Counted from the first letter of the stretch, positions 25,767 to 33,794 are shown. The stretch is DNA of 64,000 nt from Bacillota bacterium (GCA_023435705.1 JAEYRH010000003.1:282685-346684); one strand, 5' to 3'. The notes: a model not told the origin generated them from the sequence alone. Translations and numbers: made by a program.

Positions 25767-26023
25767 TAAGGCATCTCCTCTCCGATAATGGTATGAATGA
25801 TGACAGTCTTATATTAGCTTATTTTCGCATCGAATGGAACCAATATTCACGAAGGACAATAATTTGGTTAACCTTTTCTGCTGCGCCTAGCATGTGTGTA
25901 TTGAGGGAAAAACCCCCTGGATTTTACATAAGTTACCCACAACATGACGCGCCAAACAACATTTTCCAAACTGTTGATATATTAGAATGAGTTCACATAT
26001 TGATAGGGTAGAGGTTTCCGGTG

Positions 26024-26818
26024 ATGGGCAGGGTATATCTGGAGCCTGTGTTCGCGGTCAACATGATGATGAACCTGTTGGTGCTCGCCATTGCCGGAAG
26101 GCTCTCAGGCCAGCGGGCCAGGCTGCTCCGTTATTTGCTTGCGTCGGCTCTCGGAGGGTTGTACGCAGCTGCGGCTCTGCTGCCATTTTGTGTGGTTCTG
26201 GAAGGGATCGTGCCCAAAGTGATGCTGTCAGCTTTGATGGTGCTCATAGCCTGGCGGGTGAAGAACTGGCTCACATTGCTGAAAGGTTGGGGCTCCATCG
26301 TGGGTGTGACGGCGGTGGGTGGCGGTGGGGCGCTGGCTGCAGAGGTTTTGTTGGATAGCCTGGGCTCCACGGCCGGCACTGTGCGGCTGAGCCACAATGC
26401 GCTGCTGCTGGCATTGCTCGGTGCTAGCGCGATGATCGTGTTTTCTGCCTCAGCGCTGCGCAGGCGCGGAGGATCGGGCCATCGGGTTGCCGTGAGGGTG
26501 TGGTTTGGAGGCAAGCGTATGGAGCTTGATGGGTTGTTGGACACCGGCAACCTGCTCCGGGAACCATTCTCCGGTTTGCCGGTGATTCTGCTGGACAGGA
26601 AGTTAGCGCTTCGGCTTGACAATGGCGGAGAAGCTGTGGAAGTGCCTTTCAGTACGGCGGGTGACGGCATTGCCACGGTGCGGGCTGTTCCTGCCGACCG
26701 TGTGGAGGTGCTGTTGCGGGGCCGTTGGCGCAACGCAGGAGATATGTATCTGGCAGCGAGTGGCAGTACATTTGCTGGTGGTGTGGAAGCTTTGCTGCCG
26801 CCGGCGGTGCTGGAGTAG
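26024..26818 (+). CDS. spoIIGA: Sigma-E processing peptidase SpoIIGA
   Basis: An aspartic protease that removes the pro-sequence of SigE in the mother cell during sporulation. The N-terminal half (about 1-145) has five hydrophobic segments beginning YLEPVFAVNMMMNLLVL. The C-terminal half holds the catalytic aspartate in LDTGN (Asp173). The length of 264 residues is slightly short of the Bacillus protein. AGAGG (26010-26014) fits ATG 26024 or the GTG three bases earlier. The sigE gene follows after 25 bases, the conserved order. I found no clear Spo0A boxes upstream. Confidence 0.9.
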   Translation: MGRVYLEPVFAVNMMMNLLVLAIAGRLSGQRARLLRYLLASALGGLYAAAALLPFCVVLEGIVPKVMLSALMVLIAWRVKNWLTLLKGWGSIVGVTAVGGGGALAAEVLLDSLGSTAGTVRLSHNALLLALLGASAMIVFSASALRRRGGSGHRVAVRVWFGGKRMELDGLLDTGNLLREPFSGLPVILLDRKLALRLDNGGEAVEVPFSTAGDGIATVRAVPADRVEVLLRGRWRNAGDMYLAASGSTFAGGVEALLPPAVLE

Positions 26819-26843
26819 GATATGCTATATGGGAGGTTGTGAC

Positions 26844-27551
26844 ATGGCCAGGTTCATCGAATGGTTGAGAGCGCTTATATTCCGCGTAACTGCACGGCTG
26901 CAGGGTGTCTATTACATTGAGGGCAGTCAGCCCCTTCCTCCGCCGCTGAAGCCCAGGGAGGAGAGCGAGTATTTGCGCAGGTTGCGCGAGGGGGATGAAA
27001 GCGTTCGCACGATGCTGATCGAGCGCAACCTGAGGCTTGTGGTCTACATCGCCCGCAAATTCGACAACACCGGCGTTGGTTTGGAAGACCTGATCTCCAT
27101 TGGCACGATCGGTTTGATCAAGGCGGTAAACACTTTTGACCCGGTGAAGAAAATCAAGCTTGCCACCTATGCCTCCCGGTGCATCGAGAACGAGATTCTG
27201 ATGCACCTGCGGCGCAGCGCCCGGTCTCGCAGCGAGGTGAGCTTCGATGAGCCGTTGAACACCGATTGGGACGGCAATGAGCTGCTGCTTTCCGATATTT
27301 TGGGCACCGATACCGATCTTGTGTATTCCAGCATTGAGGAGGATGTGGACATGCAGCTGCTGCGTGTGGCCATGCAGCGGCTCAACTCCCGCGAGCGCAA
27401 CATCATGCAAATGCGTTTCGGGCTGTCAGGCCATGCCAGGCGCACGCAGAAAGAGGTCGCAGTAATCCTGGGGATCTCGCAATCATACATTTCCAGGCTT
27501 GAAAAAAGGATCATCACACGGTTAAAGAGGGAAATGTCCAAAATGGCTTGA
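26844..27551 (+). CDS. sigE: RNA polymerase sporulation sigma factor SigE
   Basis: The early mother-cell sigma factor, made as an inactive precursor. The hydrophobic, basic pro-sequence (about 1-24) ends before VYYIEGSQPLPPP, the counterpart of the Bacillus cleavage site between two tyrosines. Region 2 (NLRLVVYIARKFDNTGVGLEDLISIGTIGLIKAV) and region 4 (ILGISQSYISRLEKR) are complete; 235 residues in all. GGGAGG is seven bases before ATG 26844; the longer open frame overlapping spoIIGA is not the gene. Unlike Bacillus, sigG does not follow directly but lies 2.4 kb away. Confidence 0.95.
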   Translation: MARFIEWLRALIFRVTARLQGVYYIEGSQPLPPPLKPREESEYLRRLREGDESVRTMLIERNLRLVVYIARKFDNTGVGLEDLISIGTIGLIKAVNTFDPVKKIKLATYASRCIENEILMHLRRSARSRSEVSFDEPLNTDWDGNELLLSDILGTDTDLVYSSIEEDVDMQLLRVAMQRLNSRERNIMQMRFGLSGHARRTQKEVAVILGISQSYISRLEKRIITRLKREMSKMA

Positions 27552-27577
27552 TTTTTTCAGCTTTCTGATCTTATGTA

Positions 27578-27604
27578 CAAGCACTCATCAAGGATGAGTG
27601 CTTG
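27578..27604. terminator. Perfect 12-bp hairpin between sigE and the convergent small gene
   Basis: CAAGCACTCATC and GATGAGTGCTTG flank a three-base loop. Neither side has a U-run, so termination is uncertain. Confidence 0.45.
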
Positions 27605-27614
27605 GCTGATGGGA

Positions 27615-27884
27615 TCAGTCGTAGTACTTCTTGTCGTGGCGGTCGTCGATCGGAACCACTTTGACAATGACTTTGAGAGGGAACTCAAACTTGCACTTCT
27701 TCTCATCGGAGAAGCAGGGCTTTTTGGGATGCTTCTTGCACTTGTCACGCTCGTCATATTCGTACTCGTCATCCATTTCCTTCTCGTCGTCCCATTCTTT
27801 TTCCTCGTCCCAAATCCGTTTTTCCTCACGGGAGTTGTAGCCATCGTTGCGCCCGTTGTTTTCGATACGGCGATAGTATGCCAT
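27615..27884 (-). CDS. Small highly charged protein, candidate spore-coat component
   Basis: An 89-residue protein with no recognised family. Residues 1-50 are rich in Glu, Asp, Arg, Lys and Tyr (repeated EEK/DDE words). A short segment with two cysteines and KKHPKKP follows, and a beta-like FPLKVIVKVVPI lies near the C-terminus. AAAGGAG precedes ATG 27884. A SigK-like promoter lies just upstream. Composition and position between sigE and sigG suggest a spore-coat or exosporium protein; this is an inference. Confidence 0.65.
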   Translation of the reverse strand: MAYYRRIENNGRNDGYNSREEKRIWDEEKEWDDEKEMDDEYEYDERDKCKKHPKKPCFSDEKKCKFEFPLKVIVKVVPIDDRHDKKYYD

Positions 27885-27925
27885 GATGATTCTCCTTTAC
27901 AGTGATTTGAGCCTGTGCTCACTCA

Positions 27926-27954
27926 TATCATATGAATTGCATCCTTCAGGCGTT
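27926..27954 (-). promoter_or_regulatory. Candidate SigK-type promoter
   Basis: On the minus strand AAC, a 17-base gap, then CATATGATA, matching the SigK pattern (AC at -35, CATA-nnn-TA at -10), about 40 bases before the start of the small charged protein gene. Confidence 0.45.
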
Positions 27955-28008
27955 CCTTGCGGATATATTCATGTATCCTGCTTAGGATATCTGCGGATGC
28001 ATTCATTT

Positions 28009-28046
28009 GTAGGGAAAAGCTGCTGCCCGCTTGTTGCGGGCAGCAG
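28009..28046 (-). terminator. Terminator of the BclA_C-like gene
   Basis: On the minus strand CTGCTGCCCGC and GCGGGCAGCAG (28020-28046) pair around AACAA and lead into CTTTTCCC. Confidence 0.75.
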
Positions 28047-28073
28047 GGGGTACGGGTATTCTTTCTTCGAGGG

Positions 28074-28778
28074 TCAGTCATTTTCTGATCTGCAGTTGAT
28101 ATCGCCGATCCGCTCCAGTGTGAGCTGGGCGCCTACGCTGGGCGCTGCGGCAAGCGTGATTGTCGTGAGGGTGGATGAGTTGCGCAGTGTGAGGATGTCT
28201 CCTCTTCTCAGGCTCAGAAGCACTTTGCCGGAGGTCTCTGACGGCACGGTTGCAACAGGTATTGTTGTGGCGGGATCCACAATCCCATTGACCGCAAGAG
28301 AGATAAAGCCGCCGGCTCCAGCTGTGGCATTCACCCCATAATACACTTGATACACCCCGGACTTCTGTATGAGCACCTGAGGGGTGCCGGGAGCATGGGT
28401 GATGTTCCGAAGCGGCCCGTTGTTGCTGAACACCACATCGGTGTTGGGTGCAACCGCAGTCGTGGTGGTTGTCAGGGAGTAGACATAACCAAAGGCTGCC
28501 AACTCCACATCATCATTGCGATGTTTGTCCTCATCGCACTCGTCGTGCTTTTTATCCTCTCTGGGCCAGAACCACCAGGGTGGCGGGCACTTGCACCAAT
28601 CATGGCAATGGGGGCACTTATCGTCTTTCCGATCGTCGTCACAGTGCTTCTTCCGTCTGTCACAATCCTCGAAGTCATCGAATCGGCGGTGCTCCTCATA
28701 ATAACGGCGTTGTTCGCATTCGCGAGGTTCCCTGCCGGAGCTTTGCCTGTTTTGTTCACCATATTCAGATCTTGGCAT
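28074..28778 (-). CDS. Exosporium-type protein: charged Cys-rich N-terminus plus BclA C-terminal-like domain
   Basis: A 234-residue protein. Residues 1-95 are extremely charged and cysteine-rich (CDRRKKHCDDDRK, CPHCHDWC) and end in PPPWWFWP. Residues about 100-232 resemble the BclA C-terminal (TNF/C1q-like jelly-roll) domain, with VVFSNNGPLRNITHAPGT, SGVYQVYYGV and LRRGDILTLRNSS. In Bacillus, BclA proteins are collagen-like exosporium filaments; here the collagen repeats are absent and the charged segment takes their place. AAAGGAG and ATG 28776-28778 fix the start; the frame open further upstream is not used. It is very probably a spore-surface protein. Confidence 0.8.
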   Translation of the reverse strand: MPRSEYGEQNRQSSGREPRECEQRRYYEEHRRFDDFEDCDRRKKHCDDDRKDDKCPHCHDWCKCPPPWWFWPREDKKHDECDEDKHRNDDVELAAFGYVYSLTTTTTAVAPNTDVVFSNNGPLRNITHAPGTPQVLIQKSGVYQVYYGVNATAGAGGFISLAVNGIVDPATTIPVATVPSETSGKVLLSLRRGDILTLRNSSTLTTITLAAAPSVGAQLTLERIGDINCRSEND

Positions 28779-28818
28779 GTGGAATACTCCTTTCCTATTT
28801 GGATATACCGTTTGATAC

Positions 28819-28845
28819 ATGATATGAACATGCCTTGGGATATGC
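28819..28845 (-). promoter_or_regulatory. Possible SigE-type promoter for the BclA_C-like gene
   Basis: On the minus strand GCATATC, a 12-base gap, then CATATCAT resembles SigE elements (ATATT-like and CATACAAT-like); the spacing is slightly short. Confidence 0.25.
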
Positions 28846-28907
28846 CAAAGGATATATGAACTCAATCATTCGGTGCCCCTTTGAGCGTGTTGGATAGATG
28901 GGTAATC

Positions 28908-28935
28908 ACCCTGCAGGCGCAGTCCTCATATGATG
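28908..28935 (+). promoter_or_regulatory. Candidate SigK-type promoter for the YmaF-like gene
   Basis: AC (28908-28909), a 17-base gap, CATATGATG (28927-28935), one base off the CATA-nnn-TA pattern. Confidence 0.35.
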
Positions 28936-28974
28936 TATCATTGATCATGGTCATGTTTGGAAGGAGGCTCTATG

Positions 28975-29745
28975 ATGTCGGTTGCAAAACCCAACCAAAA
29001 TCCCAATCGTAAGTTCTGTTATACCTACTGGTGTTATTGCGATTGGTACGATGAATGCCAGATGAATAAACGTAACAAGCATGCTGATGGCGATTGCTGC
29101 GATGGCGACCATGACTCGGAAGAACCTGATGATCCACCACACAGGATGTATCCGGATCGTGCGGTGGAAAGAACCACCGGTGAGGAACGTTATGAAGAAA
29201 TGAGGAGCCGCAAGCCCAAGGACCCGCCCTATGAAGTGGAAGTGCGATTTGAGGACGACGATAACCAATGGGGCGATGACCATATAACACACCGTGACGA
29301 ACAGAATGAAGAGCATGAGATGGACATCCGGATGGAGCCGATGGATGATGATGAAGAGGAAAGGGCGAAGCACCACGGCCAGCCACCTCAGCATCTTGAA
29401 CAGACTCATGTACATGAGTATGAGGGAAGCACGAAGCTCTTTGAGGAAGGACTGGAAAGGCATAACCACCGTTTTGCCGGTGTGACTGGGGAAGCGATCA
29501 CGGTTCCCGGTGGCCATGTGCATAAGATATGGACCAGGACAGACTATTTTGGGCATTTCCATGTTGTCTGTAAATTGTCCGGCCCTGCGATTCCTGTAGG
29601 AAAGCCCGGAAAGGGAGTGTGTAAAAAGCACATCCACCATGTGGCAGGAGTCACCTCAATAGACGAGAAGCACGACCATCAATTCGAGTTCGTCACCCAA
29701 ATCAATGAGCCGCTGCTGCCTCTGGAGGAGCGCGGTCGGGATTAA
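28975..29745 (+). CDS. YmaF family protein with acidic, Cys-containing N-terminal extension
   Basis: A 256-residue protein. Residues 1-145 are hydrophilic and acidic with a cysteine cluster near the start (FCYTYWCYCDWYDEC). Residues about 150-250 match YmaF by its histidine-rich repeats (THVHEYEGST, RHNHRFAGVTGEA, GHVHKIWTRTDYFGHFH, KKHIHHVAGVTS). The function of YmaF is unknown; the histidines could bind metal. AAGGAGG (28961-28967) fits ATG 28975 better than ATG 28972. Its place between sigE and sigG and the SigK-like promoter suggest a spore-coat role. Confidence 0.78.
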   Translation: MSVAKPNQNPNRKFCYTYWCYCDWYDECQMNKRNKHADGDCCDGDHDSEEPDDPPHRMYPDRAVERTTGEERYEEMRSRKPKDPPYEVEVRFEDDDNQWGDDHITHRDEQNEEHEMDIRMEPMDDDEEERAKHHGQPPQHLEQTHVHEYEGSTKLFEEGLERHNHRFAGVTGEAITVPGGHVHKIWTRTDYFGHFHVVCKLSGPAIPVGKPGKGVCKKHIHHVAGVTSIDEKHDHQFEFVTQINEPLLPLEERGRD

Positions 29746-29942
29746 CCTCAATTGCGGGCATCGCCGGCAAACCAGCGGGAATGCCCGCCGCTACATATAC
29801 CTGCAAAAGCGCAGACTGTTCTACAAGATGATATGTAATTTACTCTTTCTTGTTAATCCATGTGCATAGATTTCCGCCAATGGGGCACTCTTGGTTATTG
29901 AAATACCAAACCAGAACATAACGCTTTAAAGCTGGACTCGCA

Positions 29943-29972
29943 GTATAAATCCTCCCTGCAAAGGTAAACCTA
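29943..29972 (+). promoter_or_regulatory. Candidate SigF-type promoter of sigG
   Basis: GTATA (29943-29947), 15-base gap, GGTAAACCTA (29963-29972). This matches the SigF pattern GywTA-N15-GgnrAnAnTw at all but one fixed position and lies 33 bases before the sigG start, as expected for forespore control. Confidence 0.6.
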
Positions 29973-30005
29973 TCTGTGGATGCCTTTTGTGGGAGGAGGT
30001 TGCAT

Positions 30006-30779
30006 ATGCCGGGATATAAAGTTGAAATTTGTGGTGTTGACACATCTTCGCTGCCTGTTCTGTCGAATGCAAAGATGATGGAAATGTTGCCCAGAATTCA
30101 TGCGGGAGATACGATTGCTCGTGAAGAATTCATCAGAGGCAATCTTAGGTTAGTATTGAGCGTTATTCAGCGGTTTAGTAACCGTGGCGAGCAAGCTGAT
30201 GACTTATTTCAAGTTGGTTGTATCGGCCTGATCAAGGCAATCGACAATTTCGACGTTTCACAAAATGTACGCTTTTCTACCTATGCTGTCCCAATGATTA
30301 TCGGCGAGATACGTCGTTATCTTCGGGATAACAACTCTGTACGGATTAGCCGATCTCTCCGCGATGCCGCATATAGAGCATTGCAATCAAGAGACAAACT
30401 TGTTGAAAAGCTCATGCGGGAACCCACAGTTGGTGAAATTGCAGAAGATATGGGCATTGCACGTGAAGAAGTCGTCTTGGCACTTGAGAGTATTCAAGAC
30501 CCAGTATCACTATTTGAGCCCATTTACAATGATGGCGGTGACGCCATCTACGTGATGGATCAAGTAAAGGATGAGAAGAGTCTTGATGAGACCTGGCTCG
30601 AAGACCTTCAGGTAAAACAAGCAGTTCAGAGGCTTGGTGAACGAGAAAAGAAGATACTCTACATGCGCTTTTATCAAGGCAGAACACAAATGGAAGTTGC
30701 AGAGGAGGTAGGCATCTCTCAGGCTCAGGTCTCCAGACTGGAAAAGGCGGCGCTCAAACGGATGCGCAAGACGATGTAG
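30006..30779 (+). CDS. sigG: RNA polymerase sporulation sigma factor SigG
   Basis: The late forespore sigma factor. The N-terminus KVEICGVDTSSLPVLSNAKM is the SigG hallmark, including the segment that binds anti-sigma factors. Region 2 (NLRLVLSVIQRFSNRGEQADDLFQVGCIGLIKAIDNF), region 3 (RDKLVEKLMREPTVGEIAEDMG) and region 4 (EVGISQAQVSRLEKAALKRM) are complete; 257 residues. GGGAGGAGG lies eight bases before ATG 30006, so the earlier in-frame ATG is rejected. Transcription probably uses the SigF-like promoter just upstream and ends at the strong hairpin after the gene. Confidence 0.95.
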   Translation: MPGYKVEICGVDTSSLPVLSNAKMMEMLPRIHAGDTIAREEFIRGNLRLVLSVIQRFSNRGEQADDLFQVGCIGLIKAIDNFDVSQNVRFSTYAVPMIIGEIRRYLRDNNSVRISRSLRDAAYRALQSRDKLVEKLMREPTVGEIAEDMGIAREEVVLALESIQDPVSLFEPIYNDGGDAIYVMDQVKDEKSLDETWLEDLQVKQAVQRLGEREKKILYMRFYQGRTQMEVAEEVGISQAQVSRLEKAALKRMRKTM

Positions 30780-30795
30780 CAGCTCTCAGAATGCA

Positions 30796-30831
30796 ATAAG
30801 CCGGGGTGTGTATCGCCCCGGCTTATCTTTT
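30796..30831 (+). terminator. Terminator of sigG
   Basis: ATAAGCCGGGG (30796-30806) pairs with CCCCGGCTTAT (30816-30826), followed by CTTTTA. Confidence 0.85.
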
Positions 30832-30887
30832 ACCGTCAGAATTGTTAGCAAAAAAATCCACTGTGAGGCCTGGCTGCTGATACTTGT

Positions 30888-32273
30888 TTAGAGCACCCGC
30901 AGCTTTTGCCCATCCTTGGTGTCTTCCACCAGCCAGCCCTTGGCCTTAATTTCGTCGCGCAGGCGGTCGGACGAAGCCCAGTCGCGGTTCTTGCGGGCCA
31001 GCGCCCGGTCATCGGCCAGCTTTTGGATCTCGGCGGGGACTGCGTCATTCCGTTTCCCCAGCAGGCCCAACACACCCGACAGTTCAAGAAGTGTAGCCAG
31101 CGCGGCGCGGGCCTCTGCTTTGTCTGTGGACTGTGCAAAGTGGCTGTTGATCTCCCGCACAAACTCAAACAGCACACCGATGGCGTCAGCGGTGTTCAGA
31201 TCGTCATCCATAGCCTCTCGGAACCCTTGAACCGTCTTGGTGCGAAGCTCCTCCAAACCTGCAGCAGCTCCCTCGGTTTCGCCGCCCAGGATATGCAGCA
31301 AGTTGTCCCTTGCGGTGTAGAGGCGGTTCAAGGCCGTCTCGGCCTGCTGCATCAGCTCAAAGCTGAAGTTCATCGGGCTGCGGTATTGGGCCGAGAGCAT
31401 AAAGAGGCGCAGCACTTCCGGGTCGAACTTTGTGAGGATGTCGCGCACGGTAAAGAAGTTGCCCAGAGACTTGCTCATCTTCTGGTTGTCGATGTTCAGA
31501 TAACCGTTGTGCAGCCAGAACCTGGCGAAGGGTTTGCCGGTGGCGCCTTCGCTCTGGGCGATTTCGTTTTCGTGATGGGGGAAAATGAGATCCTGGCCGC
31601 CTGCGTGGATGTCCAACGTCTCACCCAGATACTTCATTGACATCGCGGAGCACTCGATGTGCCAGCCGGGGCGGCCCTGGCCCCAGGGGGACTCCCATGC
31701 CGGTTCGCCGGGCTTCATGGCCTTCCACAGCGCGAAGTCCATCGGGTGACGCTTGCCGTCGCACACTTCCACACGGGCGCCGGCTTCCAACTCCTCCGTG
31801 TCCTGCCCGGAAAGCTTGCCATAACCCGGAAGCTCTTGTGTGTTGAAATACACATCGCCGTTTTCCAGCGCATACGCAAGGCCCTTCTGCTCAAGAGAAC
31901 TGATGATATTGATGATCTCAGGAATGTGCTCTGTGGCCTTGGGGCTATGGGTGGCGGGCGTGGAGCCCAGTGCCTTGAGGTCTGTGAAGTATTCGGCGGC
32001 GAACCGCTCTGCCAGTGCTGACACGGTGGTTTCTTCCCGTTTGGCGCGGTTGATCAGCTTGTCGTCCACATCGGTCACGTTCTGCACAAATGTTACCTGA
32101 TAGCCAAGGTATTCCAGATAACGGCGCAGCGCGTCGAACACAATGATGGGCCGTGCGTTGCCCACATGGATGAAATCATACACTGTGGGGCCGCACACAT
32201 ACATGCCCACCCGGCCTTCGTGCAGCGGCACGAAATCCTCTTTTTTGCGTGTCATGGTGTTGTAGAGCTTCAT
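30888..32273 (-). CDS. cysS: Cysteinyl-tRNA synthetase
   Basis: Attaches cysteine to tRNA-Cys in the cytoplasm. The class I motifs are present: HVGN (36-39, the HIGH box) after zinc ligand Cys27 in CGPTVYDFIH, and KMSKS near residue 267. The C-terminal anticodon-binding part is complete and the length of 461 residues is normal. GGGAGGAATTGCT places ATG 32273; the frame is open seven codons further but without a better start. Its long leader contains a T-box riboswitch specific for cysteine. The neighbour cysE, often upstream in Bacillota, is absent. Confidence 0.95.
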   Translation of the reverse strand: MKLYNTMTRKKEDFVPLHEGRVGMYVCGPTVYDFIHVGNARPIIVFDALRRYLEYLGYQVTFVQNVTDVDDKLINRAKREETTVSALAERFAAEYFTDLKALGSTPATHSPKATEHIPEIINIISSLEQKGLAYALENGDVYFNTQELPGYGKLSGQDTEELEAGARVEVCDGKRHPMDFALWKAMKPGEPAWESPWGQGRPGWHIECSAMSMKYLGETLDIHAGGQDLIFPHHENEIAQSEGATGKPFARFWLHNGYLNIDNQKMSKSLGNFFTVRDILTKFDPEVLRLFMLSAQYRSPMNFSFELMQQAETALNRLYTARDNLLHILGGETEGAAAGLEELRTKTVQGFREAMDDDLNTADAIGVLFEFVREINSHFAQSTDKAEARAALATLLELSGVLGLLGKRNDAVPAEIQKLADDRALARKNRDWASSDRLRDEIKAKGWLVEDTKDGQKLRVL

Positions 32274-32303
32274 AGCAATTCCTCCCTGGATCATAGTTAA
32301 GCT

Positions 32304-32507
32304 TTAATGGCATAAAATCCTGCCTGCATCATGCTCCGGAACAGCACCTCCAAAGCAGTAAAACCGTGTCCAGCCAGCGGGCGGGAGAGCAGACTGCCGA
32401 TTGGCCACATCCAGCGCCTCTTTGTGATACAGCGCGTAGTAGGGATTCACGGCGGCAACATGGCTATCGTAGTATGATGCTTTGGTTGACGTGCTATCGT
32501 CGTACAT
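32304..32507 (-). CDS. Possible small ORF between the T-box and cysS
   Basis: A 67-codon frame starting at ATG 32507, six bases after GGGGA, and ending 30 bases before cysS. Codon use looks gene-like by eye and it contains two cysteines near the C-terminus (FYCFGGA, GRILCH). I recognise no family. It could be a small protein under T-box control, the remnant of a gene once linked to cysS, or chance. It fills most of the otherwise unexplained 250-base stretch after the T-box terminator. Confidence 0.3.
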   Translation of the reverse strand: MYDDSTSTKASYYDSHVAAVNPYYALYHKEALDVANRQSALPPAGWTRFYCFGGAVPEHDAGRILCH

Positions 32508-32521
32508 TGCATCCCCAACAG

Positions 32522-32793
32522 AAAAAGCCCCCGCCTCTGGATAGAGGCGAAGGCTCGGCTTCGCGGTTCCACTCTATTTGCCGTTGCAGCCAGGCATCAA
32601 ATCCCAACAGCGCAACGGCGCTCCACCCGCCGGTAACGGTGCGGTGCCGGCCATCCATACGTGGGCTTTGCCTTCCGGACGGCCGCCTCATGGGCGCACT
32701 TCCCGTTCCTCGATGCTTGCCGGGGTTTTCAGCCGGTGACCCTGACTCTCTGATAGCCTTTTGGAATGGTACTCTTCCCAGTCATTGGCTAGA
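32522..32793 (-). promoter_or_regulatory. Cysteine-specific T-box riboswitch of cysS
   Basis: On the minus strand the T-box core TGGAACCGCG is at 32562-32571, preceded by AATAGAG. The variable base is A, which would pair with U73, the discriminator of tRNA-Cys. A Stem I-like region (GAGAGTCAGGG...) carries a candidate specifier TGC (Cys codon, complement of 32696-32698) followed by a purine. The terminator (AGAGGC/GCCTCT core, 32525-32554) runs into GCTTTTTC. Uncharged tRNA-Cys should prevent termination and raise cysS expression. Confidence 0.85.
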
Positions 32794-32799
32794 TAATTC

Positions 32800-32828
32800 A
32801 TTATAGTATGCCCAAACTGTAAAAGCAA
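32800..32828 (-). promoter_or_regulatory. SigA promoter of the T-box-cysS transcript
   Basis: On the minus strand TTGCTT, 17-base spacer, perfect TATAAT (complement of 32800-32805); transcription would start near 32793. Confidence 0.65.
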
Positions 32829-32835
32829 GGCTGAA

Positions 32836-33768
32836 TTACTCCACCCTCCCAAACACCTTAAGCAGCAGCACATTACGGATCGCCCAATAGCCCTGCCACC
32901 AGCGCTCGGCAATGGCAAACTGTTTGGGATACTCCTCCCAGGCCCAGGAAATATCCCACACGGCGCCGTCATGCCGTGTGGAAAGGATGTAGTCCATCTC
33001 CAGATCCACGACTGCTTCGTTGCCGGGATAATATGGGCTCTGAGGCCCTTCAATGTATTGCGTCGGGCGCATCGAATAATAGGGCCACTTTGCGGGGTCG
33101 CGCTCGATGCTGGTGTTCACTTGCTTGCTGAGGCGCTCAGTCAGCGTCGTGCCTCCAAATCGATCCAACAGGCCAGCCGCCAGAATGCCTTCCAGCAGCG
33201 TGCAGTAGGAGCCCACATCGTGGCAATCCAGCAGTTCGGTGTGCTCCAGGTGCTCCATCATGCCATCGGTAATTGCCAGTGTTTTTTCATACAGTCGGCT
33301 GCTCCGATCAGCACTGTGAAGGATATAGCCGGCCAGGTTTCCTGTGGCATGGTAAAGGTTTTGCCTGTTGTTCTCCTCGCTGAATGTCCACCAGGGTGCG
33401 TGGGGGTGATCGCTGTTGGAGGGGATGGTGAAAGGCCATCCGAGCCCCTCGGTGAAATGAGGCGTGTTGTCCAGATAATCCAGCAGCTTGGCAACAATGG
33501 GGTGGCCTGGGTCATACAGGCCAAGCTCCCGAAAGATGTTCATGGCTTGCCCGGCGTTGTAGGGCGTGGAGTTGGGATTCCAGTTGTCGCAGTCGATGGC
33601 GTGGCCAAAGCCGCCGTCACTGTTTTGATATGCACTGAGCGCCGCAAGCACGTCTTCCGCGCTGCCACCCTCGAAATGGTACCGCCACCTGGCCAGCTCC
33701 AGAGGCCGGGCGTTTCGATGCATCCAAAGGCGGATCTGCTCATATTCCTGTGGGTTAAGCATCCTCAT
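32836..33768 (-). CDS. Terpenoid-cyclase/prenyltransferase-like toroid protein of unknown function
   Basis: A 310-residue soluble protein with alpha/alpha-toroid character. YQNSDGGFGHAID (about 46-58) resembles the QW/prenyltransferase repeat QxxDGGF. Later segments (NLAGYILHSADRS, GSYCTLLEGILAAGLLDRFG) look like further helical hairpins. The DxDD motif of cyclases is not seen, so it is probably not a squalene-hopene cyclase; family members of this size are annotated only as hypothetical. GGAGG precedes ATG 33768. It ends just before the cysS promoter. Confidence 0.65.
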   Translation of the reverse strand: MRMLNPQEYEQIRLWMHRNARPLELARWRYHFEGGSAEDVLAALSAYQNSDGGFGHAIDCDNWNPNSTPYNAGQAMNIFRELGLYDPGHPIVAKLLDYLDNTPHFTEGLGWPFTIPSNSDHPHAPWWTFSEENNRQNLYHATGNLAGYILHSADRSSRLYEKTLAITDGMMEHLEHTELLDCHDVGSYCTLLEGILAAGLLDRFGGTTLTERLSKQVNTSIERDPAKWPYYSMRPTQYIEGPQSPYYPGNEAVVDLEMDYILSTRHDGAVWDISWAWEEYPKQFAIAERWWQGYWAIRNVLLLKVFGRVE

Positions 33769-33794
33769 GGGTTATCCTCCCAATCATTATTAAT

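Noticed and set aside
25847..26020. Spo0A boxes upstream of spoIIGA
   Set aside because: Only partial matches to TGTCGAA were found; not convincing enough to list.
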